DNA from: Bicyclus anynana
Taxonomy: Eukaryota > Arthropoda > Insecta > Lepidoptera > Nymphalidae
Reading direction: 5' to 3'
Length of the DNA stretch: 64,000 bases
NCBI RefSeq assembly: GCF_947172395.1
Contig: NC_069090.1
Span: 9,248,291-9,312,290 of the forward strand
The notes below the pieces were generated by a model, which worked only from the letters and a program-made list of their open reading frames with translations, did no database searches and had not been told where the DNA came from. Shown one piece after another: positions 34,361 to 45,700 of this stretch (within the stretch, counting starts at the first letter, position 1; every line of letters starts with the position of its first letter). The position numbers were made by a program, and so were the translations under genes.

Positions 34361-35809
34361 AAAAACATTTTCACTGCATTATGATTTTATAGTAAAAATA
34401 TACAAGTAAATAATGTACATGCTTCACAAATCAATCTTTCAGGGCATAATTACTATAAACATTTGCAATTATATATTACATTATTATTTATTTTGAAGGT
34501 TAGGTTATTCCAATCTACAGAGGAACCATTGGTATTATTGATATTTGATCTAGTATTATATTTACTATTTAAATTAAAATATGAAATGTATATATGCAAT
34601 TCTAAATGAGTGCAATTATGCCACATTTGTTAAAAAAAATGTTTCATTATTATACCTAGATCTTGCCAAATTTCAAACAGTTTATAACCTATATAAATAT
34701 ATGTATGTAATATAATATTATTGGAGTTTGATTAGAGCCCTAGGGCCAATACACATAGGTGCAGAGTACCTAAAGAACCCTTGGCAAAGGTGAAACATCG
34801 GTACCACCAACATTCACCAGTGCATCATCGATCTGTGGCAACTGAATTAATACTTTATTCAGATTAGATAAATACTTTCATTACATTTAACATCTCAAGT
34901 GCATGCACTGATCCTGGGCATGGGCAGTGCAAGATATGGGCAAGGTTCATAATTATATAAAAAGATACTTTTACAAAACTTTCATTTTTTATTTGAAATA
35001 ATGTTTAGAATATATTTATCACTAAGATTCATTACAAAAAAAAATGATGGCTATAATATATTGATCTGTCCACATACTTTTATGGGACCACCATAGGCCG
35101 AGCAATAACCTGTGAGAATTTGTACAAGCATTTTTTTAACACAGGTTAATAATATCCTTATTTAATTCAAAAAGGATTATATAAGCAAGATATTATAGCA
35201 CAGTGAGCAAGATATTATAGTACAAATGATAAATTTAAAATTTTACATAACTGTTTGAATTACATAAGGAATTAACCAGTTGAAAATCTGCTTCACAGAC
35301 AAGCAAAGTTTAATGCTCGGTTTGCACAATAATTGCAAAAATTAAGGTAACTAAAAATTACAGATAAATTGCTTGACACAATTTTCAACTTTTTCCATAG
35401 CAATGTCTAAAATATACATTTCCAGCTACTAATAAATAATGTTTAAATTACTTTATCAATTTGGTTTTACTATAAGGAGATCGACAATGTATTATATTAT
35501 AATGATTGAGATTTGTTTTCTGTAAAAAAAAATATCATACACCATTTTATTATTATAACAATAGCTAGCTAACATGTCTTAAAAAAGATGAAAAAGACCT
35601 CGAGTTCTACCTTTAATTTATTATTTATAAAATACGGCAGCGATACCATTTTATTATAATAATTATTTAAATCAATTTCAATATTGTCTCTGGCCCGGGT
35701 GGTGGGGCTCACACTGAGTTGTGGTGACGCTTCGCAACTTGCAAAGACATACAAACTTTACCACCAAACACTCACTATCCAAATAAATAAATAAAAAGGG
35801 CACTGTTAT
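34361..35809. other. Intergenic between Rad9 (+) and Ube2g1 (-), convergent genes
   Basis: AT-rich, with no supported gene. Part of it is expected to be the 3' UTR of Ube2g1, which runs leftward. The frame at 35569-35754 is not supported. Confidence 0.6.
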
Positions 35810-38800
35810 TTAAGAACAATCCTCTTGGCTCTTTCTCACACACTGTGCTACTTTTCTTTTAAACTCCGAATATGACTCTCTCCATTCTTTCTGTAAAAAG
35901 AAATAGAATGAGCACACTGCTACTTATATTCAGTTTTGTTTGGAGGCAACTAGTGTGTGCAACCTAATGTTAAATCATATGTCAATTGAATGTTTGTGGC
36001 CCGCGTCATGTGGCCCTTTCCCAACATGACAATCTGTTGTTACTTTTTGTTCAATCCTAAAAACAATCTTCTTGACTTTTCCTAACACATCGGGCAACTT
36101 TCTTTTTGAAATCCGAATATCTCTCTCTCCATTCTTTCTGTGAATATAAATAAACATGATTGTGAGTACATGAATATATACACCTGAATTTGCTTTTGAT
36201 GTATTGTTAACATAATGAGAACTTGCAACAGCCATAATTATTTCAATAATTATCATTACTCCTTACATAAAGATTGCACATACTACATTTTATAACAATA
36301 TATACACAAATAAACATCCACAAAATCGATATTTCAACAATTGAGTCCATTAATAATTTTGGCTGTCACAATAAACAAAGTCAAAATATGTAAAATGCTT
36401 TTGTTCAGTGAAATTGTTTGAAATGACTGAGTAATGACCACAACTTTTGATGAATCTGGTTTACATACAAGTTGAAAGGTACATTTAAAGCATACTTAAA
36501 GTACAAGTTAAATATAAAACCACAACACTATTAACTATTCAAAAAGATCTAAATATTAATATTTTGTATCTATACTTATAAACTGGTAACTGATTTTGAT
36601 TATATAGAGAGCTACAGCTTTACTGAGCAACATGTATTTTATTCCATATTACCTCAATCTGCAGGCCTTCTGCTAGTTAATTATATTAAAAAATGTTTTA
36701 CAGCAATTTAAAACTTTTAATCTTTTATGGCTTGAAATCACATTGTGAATTTATAATTTATAATAATTACCAAAATTAAATTAAATTATCCTTTAAGGTA
36801 TATACCAAAAAAATATCAAATCAATCAAAAAATCAAATCAAAATAAATAAATAATATTCCAACACTAAATAATTTCATATGAAACAATGATTTTTCTTTA
36901 AAAAAATTTAAATTAATTTAATAACAGCAATAACTATTAACAAACTTAAGTGGAAGTGGAATTGACACTTCATGCTGGAAAAGATAAGTGGACCAGAGAA
37001 GTGACAGACTATCCTCAGACTGGAAAATAAAGAGGATGACCCCTTGCCAAAGACGGGAGGATGACCTGACATACAGCAGGTGGCACCCGGAGAAGGAAAG
37101 CAAGGACCAGAGGGTTATCAAAGTGTCTGGAGGCCTATGCCCGAAAGCAAGTTGAAGAAAGAAGAATCAAAGTGTCAACTATACAGGGTGCTCAAGAGTA
37201 TTTCCTATAACTCTAGGGTTATATTCTCTATAGAAAATTATTTAAAAATGTCTAAGGAACATATGTTCTAAAATGAATATATTCTGAGTAAAAAATATTT
37301 CTTTTGTAAATAGATCTTAAATTGTGTCCCTTATATCGCATCCTTATATTATGACCTAGCCATACTTCTTAATTGATAAATATCATGCAGCAGTGTGCAA
37401 ACTAGTGAAATGCGGAGTGCTAGTTGCAATATCTCGTCTATAGTCTTACTAAGATTATGTATCTATTTTAAATAAAATTTGCAAGGATAAATAAAGGTGT
37501 GTGGATAGTCAGAATTATTTGAATTACTTTGTATGAAACATAAAGTCTTTTAATTTTTATAGTTAAAAAAAAAATTTGCTGTGCATGGCTCCTACATGTG
37601 GACAACTACTTTCAGTTATGGGAAACACTCCACAACACCCTGTATATTGAAAAAATATTTGAAATCAACTCGGTGAATAAAGACTTTATAACTATTATAT
37701 TATAATTTCATGATAGTGTTAAGACACAATAATTCTTTTTTCAAAAATGTTGAATAAACCTGTTATTTTAAAAATTACTAGTTATTGACTTACTGCAGCA
37801 TCAACATTAGCAGGACTTTCATCATTGGGATCAGCCAACATGGAGATAACACTAATGAGTATTGTCTCCACTGTATGTACTGGTAACCACCTCTCAGAAG
37901 CTTTCTCATAGCCCCATTTGTCATCTCCCGGCTCATGCAATATTGATATGCAGACATCTCCATTCTTTTCAACTGAAAATTAGAGACAAGATGTTGATTA
38001 ATTTTAAGTATTAATTTGCTTACCGTATTAGTGGACCCGGTCATGCTCTGCTTTGAATTATGTGCGCTTCTTGCCTACCTATGCTACCAATACCCTACAA
38101 ATGCTCCATACAAACTTCCATGCCCCATTTTAGGGAAGTGGGGGGTTAGAAAGAGACAAAAAGTGGCCTTTGCCACTGTCCATCCTTTTAACTATCTCCA
38201 CTTAAAAAGTCACAACAATTTGTAGCTCCATTTTGCCTTGAAAGATGGACAGACACATACACACACTTTCTTATTTATAATATTAAGTATGGATTATCAA
38301 TTATAATTTATTTATTTGTATAATATAGATAATTATCAATTTTTCATATACTTAAATAAAAATAATTGCTTTATTCTGTTTGCCTTTTTACTTTTTATAC
38401 ATTTTTGCAAGTGTACAATATTTATAAAAGAAATTTGAACAAAACCAGATAAGTAATCAAATGCAGAAATATTCACACAATAAAAAAAGTTTACAATTAT
38501 CTTACTTAAAATCAGTTTATAGTCAAGCAATTGAGATCACTAGTGGCTGAAATGAACAAGAAACAGCTAAATTTTTAAAGTATTGAATAAAATTAATAAT
38601 TTGATATATAGAATGTAATGAATAAAATAAATAATTTGATTATTACTCACTGTTTGGATGCCATATTTCAGTAACAAATTTCATCCTAGGTGGTCTTAAA
38701 GGATACTCTTTTGGAAAGTGTAAATGTGCTTTAAAGAATCCACCTTCACTGTAAATAAAAAAAATTAGAATTGTTAATGTAGTCATACAGCACCTACTAT

Positions 38801-40187
38801 AAACTTTTATATCTTAACTAGCTTTAAGCCTTTTAATTATATAGCTAACTAGCTGACGCCATACAGTTTCACCTACGTGGTCCCTTTTCTCATAAGAGTA
38901 TGGGATAATATATAGCCTATAGCTTTACTCTGTGAATGGGCTATCTAATACTGAAAGAATTTTTCAAATCGGACCAGTAGTTCCTGAGATTAGTGCGTTC
39001 AATCAAACAAACAAACAAACTCTTCAGCTTTATATATTAGTGTAGATTAAGATAAATGTGAAAGTTTGCATATTTGGTTTCAATACTTGTTTTTCAAGTA
39101 AAATATTGCAGACCTGAAATGTAATGTATCTGGTCAATTACCAAAGATTAGTTTAGGTAGATTAGGTTTAGTTTGAAGAGTATATTAAGTGTATTGTAAC
39201 AGTTTTATTTAATTCGCTAGAAAAGGAGATAATTTTTTTGTCCTGTGACACCAGAAACCCTTTCAATAATAGCCTGACAGTCAAAGATACAATATCCCTT
39301 GGATTTGAATACTCTGTAACGTCTTTTAAGATTTTACATATAACATGGTTGTTGCCTCAGTATCCAATATGTATGTCTAATGACTGCAAAATTAAAACCT
39401 AACTATAAATATCTGATTTGATCAAACCTAACCATATAACTTCTCTCTTAGTATTATAACAATAATAATTTATCCTATGGCATTTTTAACCAACTTCTTA
39501 TTCCCTATTTACTAGTTAATATGTCGCTTTCACAGTTTTTTACACTGGGCTTAGCTGACAACTTATGAATAAACCACCAAAACAAGTTATTGAATTGACA
39601 AAATAGAAAACTTGCTGTAACCACACTTGAGGCATATAATTTTATATAAAAATAAATAGACTAAAAGCGTTCTACTTACTATAATGTATCTGGAGGACCA
39701 ATAATGAGTACCTCCCATCTGTAAATATCATTGTCATCTATCAACCCAGCAGAAAAACCTTCCACTGGATTTTTGTTCAATTCTGAAATGAGAATAAGAC
39801 AGCAACTGGTACATTAAACGAACACAAATAAAATTATAATCACACACGACTTCAAAATGTTACATGAAACTTTGCCAAGACCAAGAACTCATTATATTTG
39901 TCTTTGGCAACCAATGTCCGTCACTGCAGTAGATATTGATTTTATTTCAAAACCGCAGTTGTAAAACTATGAATTCACAAATAATTACCTATAATGAACA
40001 TACCAAATTAACTATTGGATCCACAAAGAGTCTTAAATTCGACCCAGTAAGGTCAATGATTGCGCGAAGAGTTATGTCGTCTGGAACTCTGGTGGAGATG
40101 ATTGCCGAAATTATAATTAAATGGCTATTTGTTACACATACCTGCTAATTGCTTTTTTAATAAAAGCGAAGACTGTGGCTCTGACAT
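35810..40187 (-). CDS. Ube2g1: Ubiquitin-conjugating enzyme E2 G1, five-exon model using the distal last exon
   Basis: The exons are 40187-40142, 39782-39680, 38748-38651, 37972-37794 and 35890-35810 (507 nt, 168 aa; human UBE2G1 has 170). It opens 'MSEPQSSLLLKKQLAELNKN', followed by 'PVEGFSAGLIDDNDIYRWEV' and 'GPPDTLYEGGFFKAHLHFP'. The active-site segment is 'NGDVCISILHEPGDD' with catalytic Cys90, the same number as in human. The acidic insertion after the cysteine ('EPGDDKWGYEKASERW') marks the Ubc7/G-type E2s, which act with ER-associated and other RING ligases. All splice junctions are phase-consistent. The last exon exists in two versions: 36137-36057 (proximal) and 35890-35810 (distal), each 27 codons including the stop. 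Either can follow exon 4, which ends in phase 0. A LINE relic and a small DNA transposon lie in the intron between exon 4 and the last exons. Confidence 0.95.
36057..36137 (-). CDS. Ube2g1: Alternative (proximal) last exon of Ube2g1
   Basis: Following the acceptor TTCACAG, it encodes 'KEWRERYSDFKKKVARCVRK' then SQEDCF and a stop. The distal exon at 35810-35890 encodes 'KEWRESYSEFKRKVAQCVRK' then SQEDCS and a stop. The two have the same length and phase and five amino-acid differences, together with many third-position changes, the pattern of an old duplication kept under purifying selection. Both align with the human ending 'KEWREDRNGEFKRKVARCVR'. The proximal version is closer to human at R16, the distal one at R12 and E9. 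Each brings its own stop, so use of the two would be mutually exclusive. Confidence 0.9.
   Translation of the reverse strand, partial: KEWRERYSDFKKKVARCVRKSQEDCF
36960..37165 (+). mobile_element. Degenerate LINE 3' tail in Ube2g1 intron 4
   Basis: The plus-strand reading 'KISGPEK', 'TGG.PDIQQVAPGEGKQGPE' and 'SVWRPMPESKLKKEES' recalls the end of LINE polyproteins ('W.DDI...AG..W...A.....W..L.EAY..'), with stops and frame changes. Similarity is weak; the class is inferred. Confidence 0.4.
37184..37642. mobile_element. Terminal-inverted-repeat element, about 459 bp, in Ube2g1 intron 4
   Basis: The ends 'cagggtgctcaagagtattt' and 'aacactccacaacaccctg' are imperfect inverted repeats of about 22 bp. 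They are flanked by TA on each side ('ctata' before, 'tatat' after). A TA duplication would suit Tc1/mariner-type elements. No transposase is encoded. Confidence 0.7.
38845..39055 (+). repeat. Dispersed retroelement-type repeat in Ube2g1 intron 2
   Basis: 'agctgacgccatacagtttc', 'atagcctatagctttactct' and 'aatcaaacaaacaaacaaac', ending 'tatatattagtgtag', follow the layout of the family at 14988-15324. Confidence 0.6.
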
Positions 40188-40949
40188 TAATTACAATTAA
40201 GAAATGTACCCTGACGACACGAAACAAATGATTTTTCCACAAAAGATGGCTGGCTGAATTTATGCAGGTTGTGAAACATATGAGCTGTGCTGTGCTTGTT
40301 TCCGGTGTGCCAACTGCCAATGTTACCATGACTTGACAGGATTTAGACAGAATATAGGCTAAAAATCCGCCCGTAGACTCGTCCGGTGATAGTTCGGTTA
40401 TTTGGTTCGGTGTGACCACAGACAATCTCAGACTAATTAGATAAGGACCTGCCTCGCTAGACGTTCTTTACTTTTGTGTCAATGTAAATGATCAACGATC
40501 TAATGCGATTATAAAAACTGTCTCTGGAGAATCCATGTTTCATAGTTGCAATCGTGTTCGTCGGTTAAAGAGCTCCGTAAAAATACCGTATTGTGTAGTT
40601 GAATGGCGTAAAAAACAGGCAAAATCTTCTAGTTTATTTGATATAAACCAAATCTAAGCTCGTTTTCCTCAGAAAATTACAGCCAAATTTGTTTATGAAT
40701 TTGGGTGCGATACTGGACCTTTTTTCTAGCTGGCTTTCTTATGAGTTTTAAAGGCATAAGCATAACTGGGTAGAAGAGGAAATTAAAGACAGGATTTACT
40801 TTTTAATAAACTAACAATATATTATTTAAAAAGACATTTTTTAGAATGTACCTAGCAACCAAGAAGAATACATTTCAAAATTTAAAAATATAAAATATAA
40901 TTAAATACTTGGGCATATAAAAAAAAGATTGTAATAAAACCTCCTTTAT
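40188..40949. promoter_or_regulatory. 5' flank of Ube2g1
   Basis: This is the region immediately upstream of the minus-strand Ube2g1 ATG. No core element was pinned down. The minus-strand frame that reads through exon 1 (40132-40425) is in a different frame from the coding one and is not a gene. Confidence 0.4.
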
Positions 40950-41300
40950 CAGTAAGACCCATAGTGAGCGACCAAGTCTCGGAACCATAAGGGACCAACA
41001 CTGCGCTTTCCGGTGCAGGGTCACCATTTCAGCACCTTGGTACCCCAACGTCCAGCGGCTTTTCGAACTAATGTGGCTCATTGCCACTTCAGCGTTCAAG
41101 TACTACTAAGTACAACTAAGTTCAACTTGCTGAGCTATGTCATGATCTAAGTTCGACCGCGGATCTCCTCATTTTTGATTGGATCACACAGAGAAATTCC
41201 AAGCATAAATCGCTCCATCGCCAGCCTTATAATAAGACCCATAGTTATCGACCAAATCGCGGATCCGTAGATCATCACTGGCATCACATCTTGTAGGTCG
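40950..41300 (-). mobile_element. Degenerate LINE 3' tail
   Basis: Minus-strand 'LNAEVAMSHISSKSRWTLG' corresponds to the 'AKLKWQWAGHIAR...RW' segment of LINE tails. The strings 'gattggatcacacagagaaa' and 'ttgctgagctatgtca' parallel 13440-13540 ('gattcgattacgcagaga', 'gttgagctatgtc'). 'ataagacccatagt' occurs twice, at 40951 and 41232. Confidence 0.55.
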
Positions 41301-42718
41301 CACTGTTCGAATTTCATTCGTTAGAGAAATATCCGTAGGGTGATCAAGTTATATATTTTTTGTTTCTTTACTGGTGAATGCCTGACGCGAGCGTTACAAA
41401 AAGTGTGATCGGGCAAGGCAAACGAACGTTGAAAGTGAGATAGAGATTACTGATGATAGAGAGATGTTTCGTATGTACAGTAACATATGAAACTTCTCTC
41501 TATTAACAGGAGCAAGAGAGAGAAATTGTACCACTACTACCACCAGCTTACTCCCCAAGTCAGGCGTGCTTAAAGAAGTTTTACTTTAAAAAAACTTGTG
41601 TCTCTTTGTAGTTACAAACGTCTATGGGAGGTGCTGATAGGGGGCTAGCCGGTGAAAGCTAAACGCAGATGGCGCCATTAGCGCTGGTTCCTTTATTACT
41701 TTTGACGGTAGTATTTTATGGCGGAAAATTTAAAAGAAGTAATGTGTTTTAAAACAAATTAAATCTTTGAAATTTGTTAACGTTAACCCTTTATAAGAAA
41801 AAAAAATCTTTGAGACAGTGTGGCTTTTGATCTTAAATATATTTATTATAAGATTTATGGTATGTTAATAACAATTCATTACAAAATAAAACATAAAACA
41901 CTGCTTTCATATTAAGTATTTTTTTTTATCCAAGGTAATTACAAATATTATATACTTTCCTATTTTTATTAACACAATATCTAATAAGATATGATAAATA
42001 AATAGGAATACTATTATAGGTGGGTACTAATAGAAACAAAAATTGTTAAAATATACTTAACTAATAAATTACTAAATAAGTTTTAATTATATTTTAGTTA
42101 TTGATGAATTAATAAATTAATTCATGATAATCTGTTTGAAATTAAAACTTGTACCGAATCGTTAACCTATGATTAGCGTGGCATTTTTCTTCAGTAATGT
42201 GCGTTGGTTTTAAACATTACCGACTCGTAAATCTATGGTTTTTTTACTACTAGAACTATCACAATAATAAATTATTTTTTGTAATATTTTGACGACGACT
42301 GACTATTAAACAAAGCTTTAATATTTTTTTTATTCTTCAGAAATACATATAGTCCAATTTATTTATATTTTGGAACAGCACATAACCTCATAAATTATTT
42401 TTATTTTCTAATTTTTCCCATTTTTATGGCAGCTATCAAAACGTCACTTTGACAGTTGCCAACCCCATTCATTGTTAGAAAAACCGGCCAAGTGCGTGTC
42501 GGGCCACGCGTAGTGTAGGGTTCCGTAGATTAGGTTAGCACTTTGATCCCTTAAATTAATCCTTACTTTAATATTACCTTAATTTTCATAGTGCATGGAA
42601 TAAGAGTCCGAAATACATCGATATTAATTAATAAAAGAAAAAACAAATAAGATTATTATTACAAATTATATATTTCATTCAATTGCAAATGTACAATTAA
42701 ATAAGATGACATTAAAAA
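41301..42718. other. Intergenic; no gene seen
   Basis: It holds a short hairpin at about 41457-41503 ('agagatgtttcgtatg' facing 'catatgaaacttctct') and a common repeat string at 42488-42530 ('ggccaagtgcgtgtcgggcc'). A homopolymer-rich AT stretch follows. Part of the right end is expected to be the Mybbp1A 3' UTR. Confidence 0.5.
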
Positions 42719-45700
42719 TTATTCACTACAAGAATCCAATTTTGATTTTTTTACATCTGGTTCTGATGGAACACCATTAGTCTGTAGTATTTTGCGCTTG
42801 TTTTTTTTCTTTGATTTTCCACTGTGTGTGTGATTCGGTTTTTCACTGTTGTGTTTTACTTTAACAGTAGTCTTAAATGATGTCAGCGCGTCTAACATTG
42901 ACTTTATGTCTAAGTCCGTTTGTATTTTACTATTTTCGTGAAACATTTTCATTACATTAAGTAATTTTCTCAAAGATACCAAAAAATTGGATTTCATTTC
43001 TACTTCATGGTTCGATTTTACAAATTTTGTAAATGAATCATTGAAACATTTTTCTGCATTCAAAATATCACTTATTGTTGCTTTTAAAGTGGGTTTACAC
43101 CTATTTAATGCTTGGTAAAATCCAATTAATAAATTAAGACCTTCATTGCGACGAAATTGCCTCACAGTGTCATCAAATATGTTTTTAATTATAATGGGGA
43201 TTAGTTTAAACTTTCCTTCCCATTCTGTTTGCAAGACATTGTGGAAAAAAATTATGGGAAGCAAGCAATTACGATTACGAAAATAATTTTCCACATATAC
43301 TTTAAATTTCTCAACAATTGGTGAATTGTCGCCCTGCTTTTTTGATACTTCTGAAATATCCATGTCAAGTTTTTGTGAACAGTGAATAATAAATACAGCA
43401 AAGTATGTTATGATGTCACCAAGTGCTTGGTACATAAAATGGGACCTGTCACCTTTATCTATAATAGATTTCAAATAATCTTCTAATATTTTACCATCAA
43501 TGTCACCAACAGATGTAAATTTTCTGATTTTTGTAAGATTTTTAATAGTTTTTCTTAGTCTGTTTTCCAATTCTTTAAATTGATTATCCTGCATACAGAA
43601 CTCAAGACATCTGGTTAAAGGGGCAATCATTCCTAAACAAATGTCCATTGCTGGATCCTTCTCTAAGTAAATATCTATTAGATCAAGCACCCTTATCCTA
43701 AAATCTGCTAAAGCTTTCTTATTTTTTCGATCTTTTTTACTTTTCTTATTTTTGTCTTCATTAAATTGCTTAAACGCCTCCGCTAAAGCATCATCCAGTT
43801 TTTTACCTTCTTCTTCTGTTAACATATCTGCATCAATGCTTTCACTGTCAGTATCAGGAGCTGCAGCTGTTCCCAGAGCCTTTTGTACCGCTATGCGAAG
43901 TTGGTCAGGTGTCTTAATATCTTCATCATAATCATCATCATCTTCTACTTCGCTATCACTGTCATCACTCATTTCTCCATTAACCTCCATATTTTCTTCA
44001 GAATTCTCTGCCTCAGCATTTTCAGAGTCTGTATGGTCTTCATCTTCATCTTCAGATTCGCTTTCCTGTGTAAGAGGATTAGATTCACTGTCTGGGTCCA
44101 AAACAGACACAATTTGACCAATACTTGAAGGTGTTAAATATTCCCAAAGAAGTCTGAAAACACATTGAACTACTGCACGAAGTACACTAGATTCAATTGA
44201 CAAAATGGACAACAACACTTCAACCATTACTTCGATCCATTCTGGCTCATCATTTATAAAATTATTCTTATCTTTTGCTCTTTTCATTTTCAATTCCTTC
44301 TTATAATGATCATAACAACTTTTTAACTCTGCTATAGAACTTCGCGCCATCTTAACATGAGTAGGCTCCGAAAATAAAAACAGACCAAGTTGATATAGCA
44401 AAATAAGAAAAACTTTATCTACTTTTGAGTTAGTCTCATTTTTTTGTAACTTTTGACACACATCTGTAAGCATTTCCCAACAGTCCATGTTTTCTTTTGG
44501 AAATTGTTTCTCCAGTTTTTCTCTAACTTTTTCTTTTATCATAATGTTGGATATGAATGAGGTAAGTGATGATAAAACTTCCACCAAATTATCTACATTT
44601 GAAGAACGCGATGTGAAGCAGCGGTAAAAGCTGGTCTTAATGGAACCTGAAAAAATATACAGGAACTTTTTAACAATACATAATTTAAATTTCCACTATA
44701 CTCTGGATAGTGAATAGAATACTATGTGAATTATTTAAACTTTGCATGTCACTACAGCTTTTGTAATGTCTATGATACGCAAAGACGTGACGAAGAACTG
44801 AAAATGACGTCTTTGTCGACTCATATTACACACTAAGCACACAATGTGTAAGAGCGATACTTCAGTAGTGCGTTACGTCGCACGTACATTAAAGCGTAGC
44901 GCTGTTGTGATTCATTGCTGAAACTGACTGTGCATGTGTCGTCTGTGACGTATTAATACAGGCAATAATGTAGCATGTCCCTTAAATGTTTAAAACCATT
45001 AAAGAAAATCTATTAGCTTGATCATCACCTGCTAATTCACTGCTAACTGCTACATCATTATCTCCACTAATTTTGAAGAATCCGAAGCACATCAGAAGTT
45101 GCATATTTGTAATTTTGAATTGTGTATCATCTTTGACAGCTTCATGACTCACTATTAAAGAAATGAGTTCAGATGCTTTTACTCTTTCATTGTTGTACCA
45201 ATTTCTCTCAACATTCTCTTTAATATATTTTTTTGATGTATTCAATAGAACTTTCTTTAAAACTTTAGCCATCTTTTTTAGTCCACCTGAATCAAGATCT
45301 GCTATAATAGATTTAACAATAGTAGAACCTGTGATCTCTGAAAAATTTATTTCACCAGGATGCAACAGCAACTTTTTAAATGTTGCCACCCTAATTTGAC
45401 TATCAACCATTGTATTTTTCAATGCTTTTGCTAAAGCATGAAGCACCTCCTTTTGTTTTGTAATCATGATTTTATTATCATCCTCATCATCTCTCCTATT
45501 CCTGATTTTACTTGCTGTCTGCAAACCTTTAAACCAATCCATAAACAACTTAAAAAAGTTGTCACTAAGCAAATCAGGTATGATGGCAACATTTTCATTT
45601 AAATTAAGTAAAATTGTGTTTAATATATTTAATGATGCTAATTCTCTGTTTCTATTATGTTTCACAAGATATCCATCTATTTTGTTCCAAAATAATTGTA

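Noticed and set aside
43883..44128. Plus-strand frame inside Mybbp1A
   Set aside because: It is antisense to the acidic tract; the isoleucine-rich product reflects reversed GAT/GAA codons.
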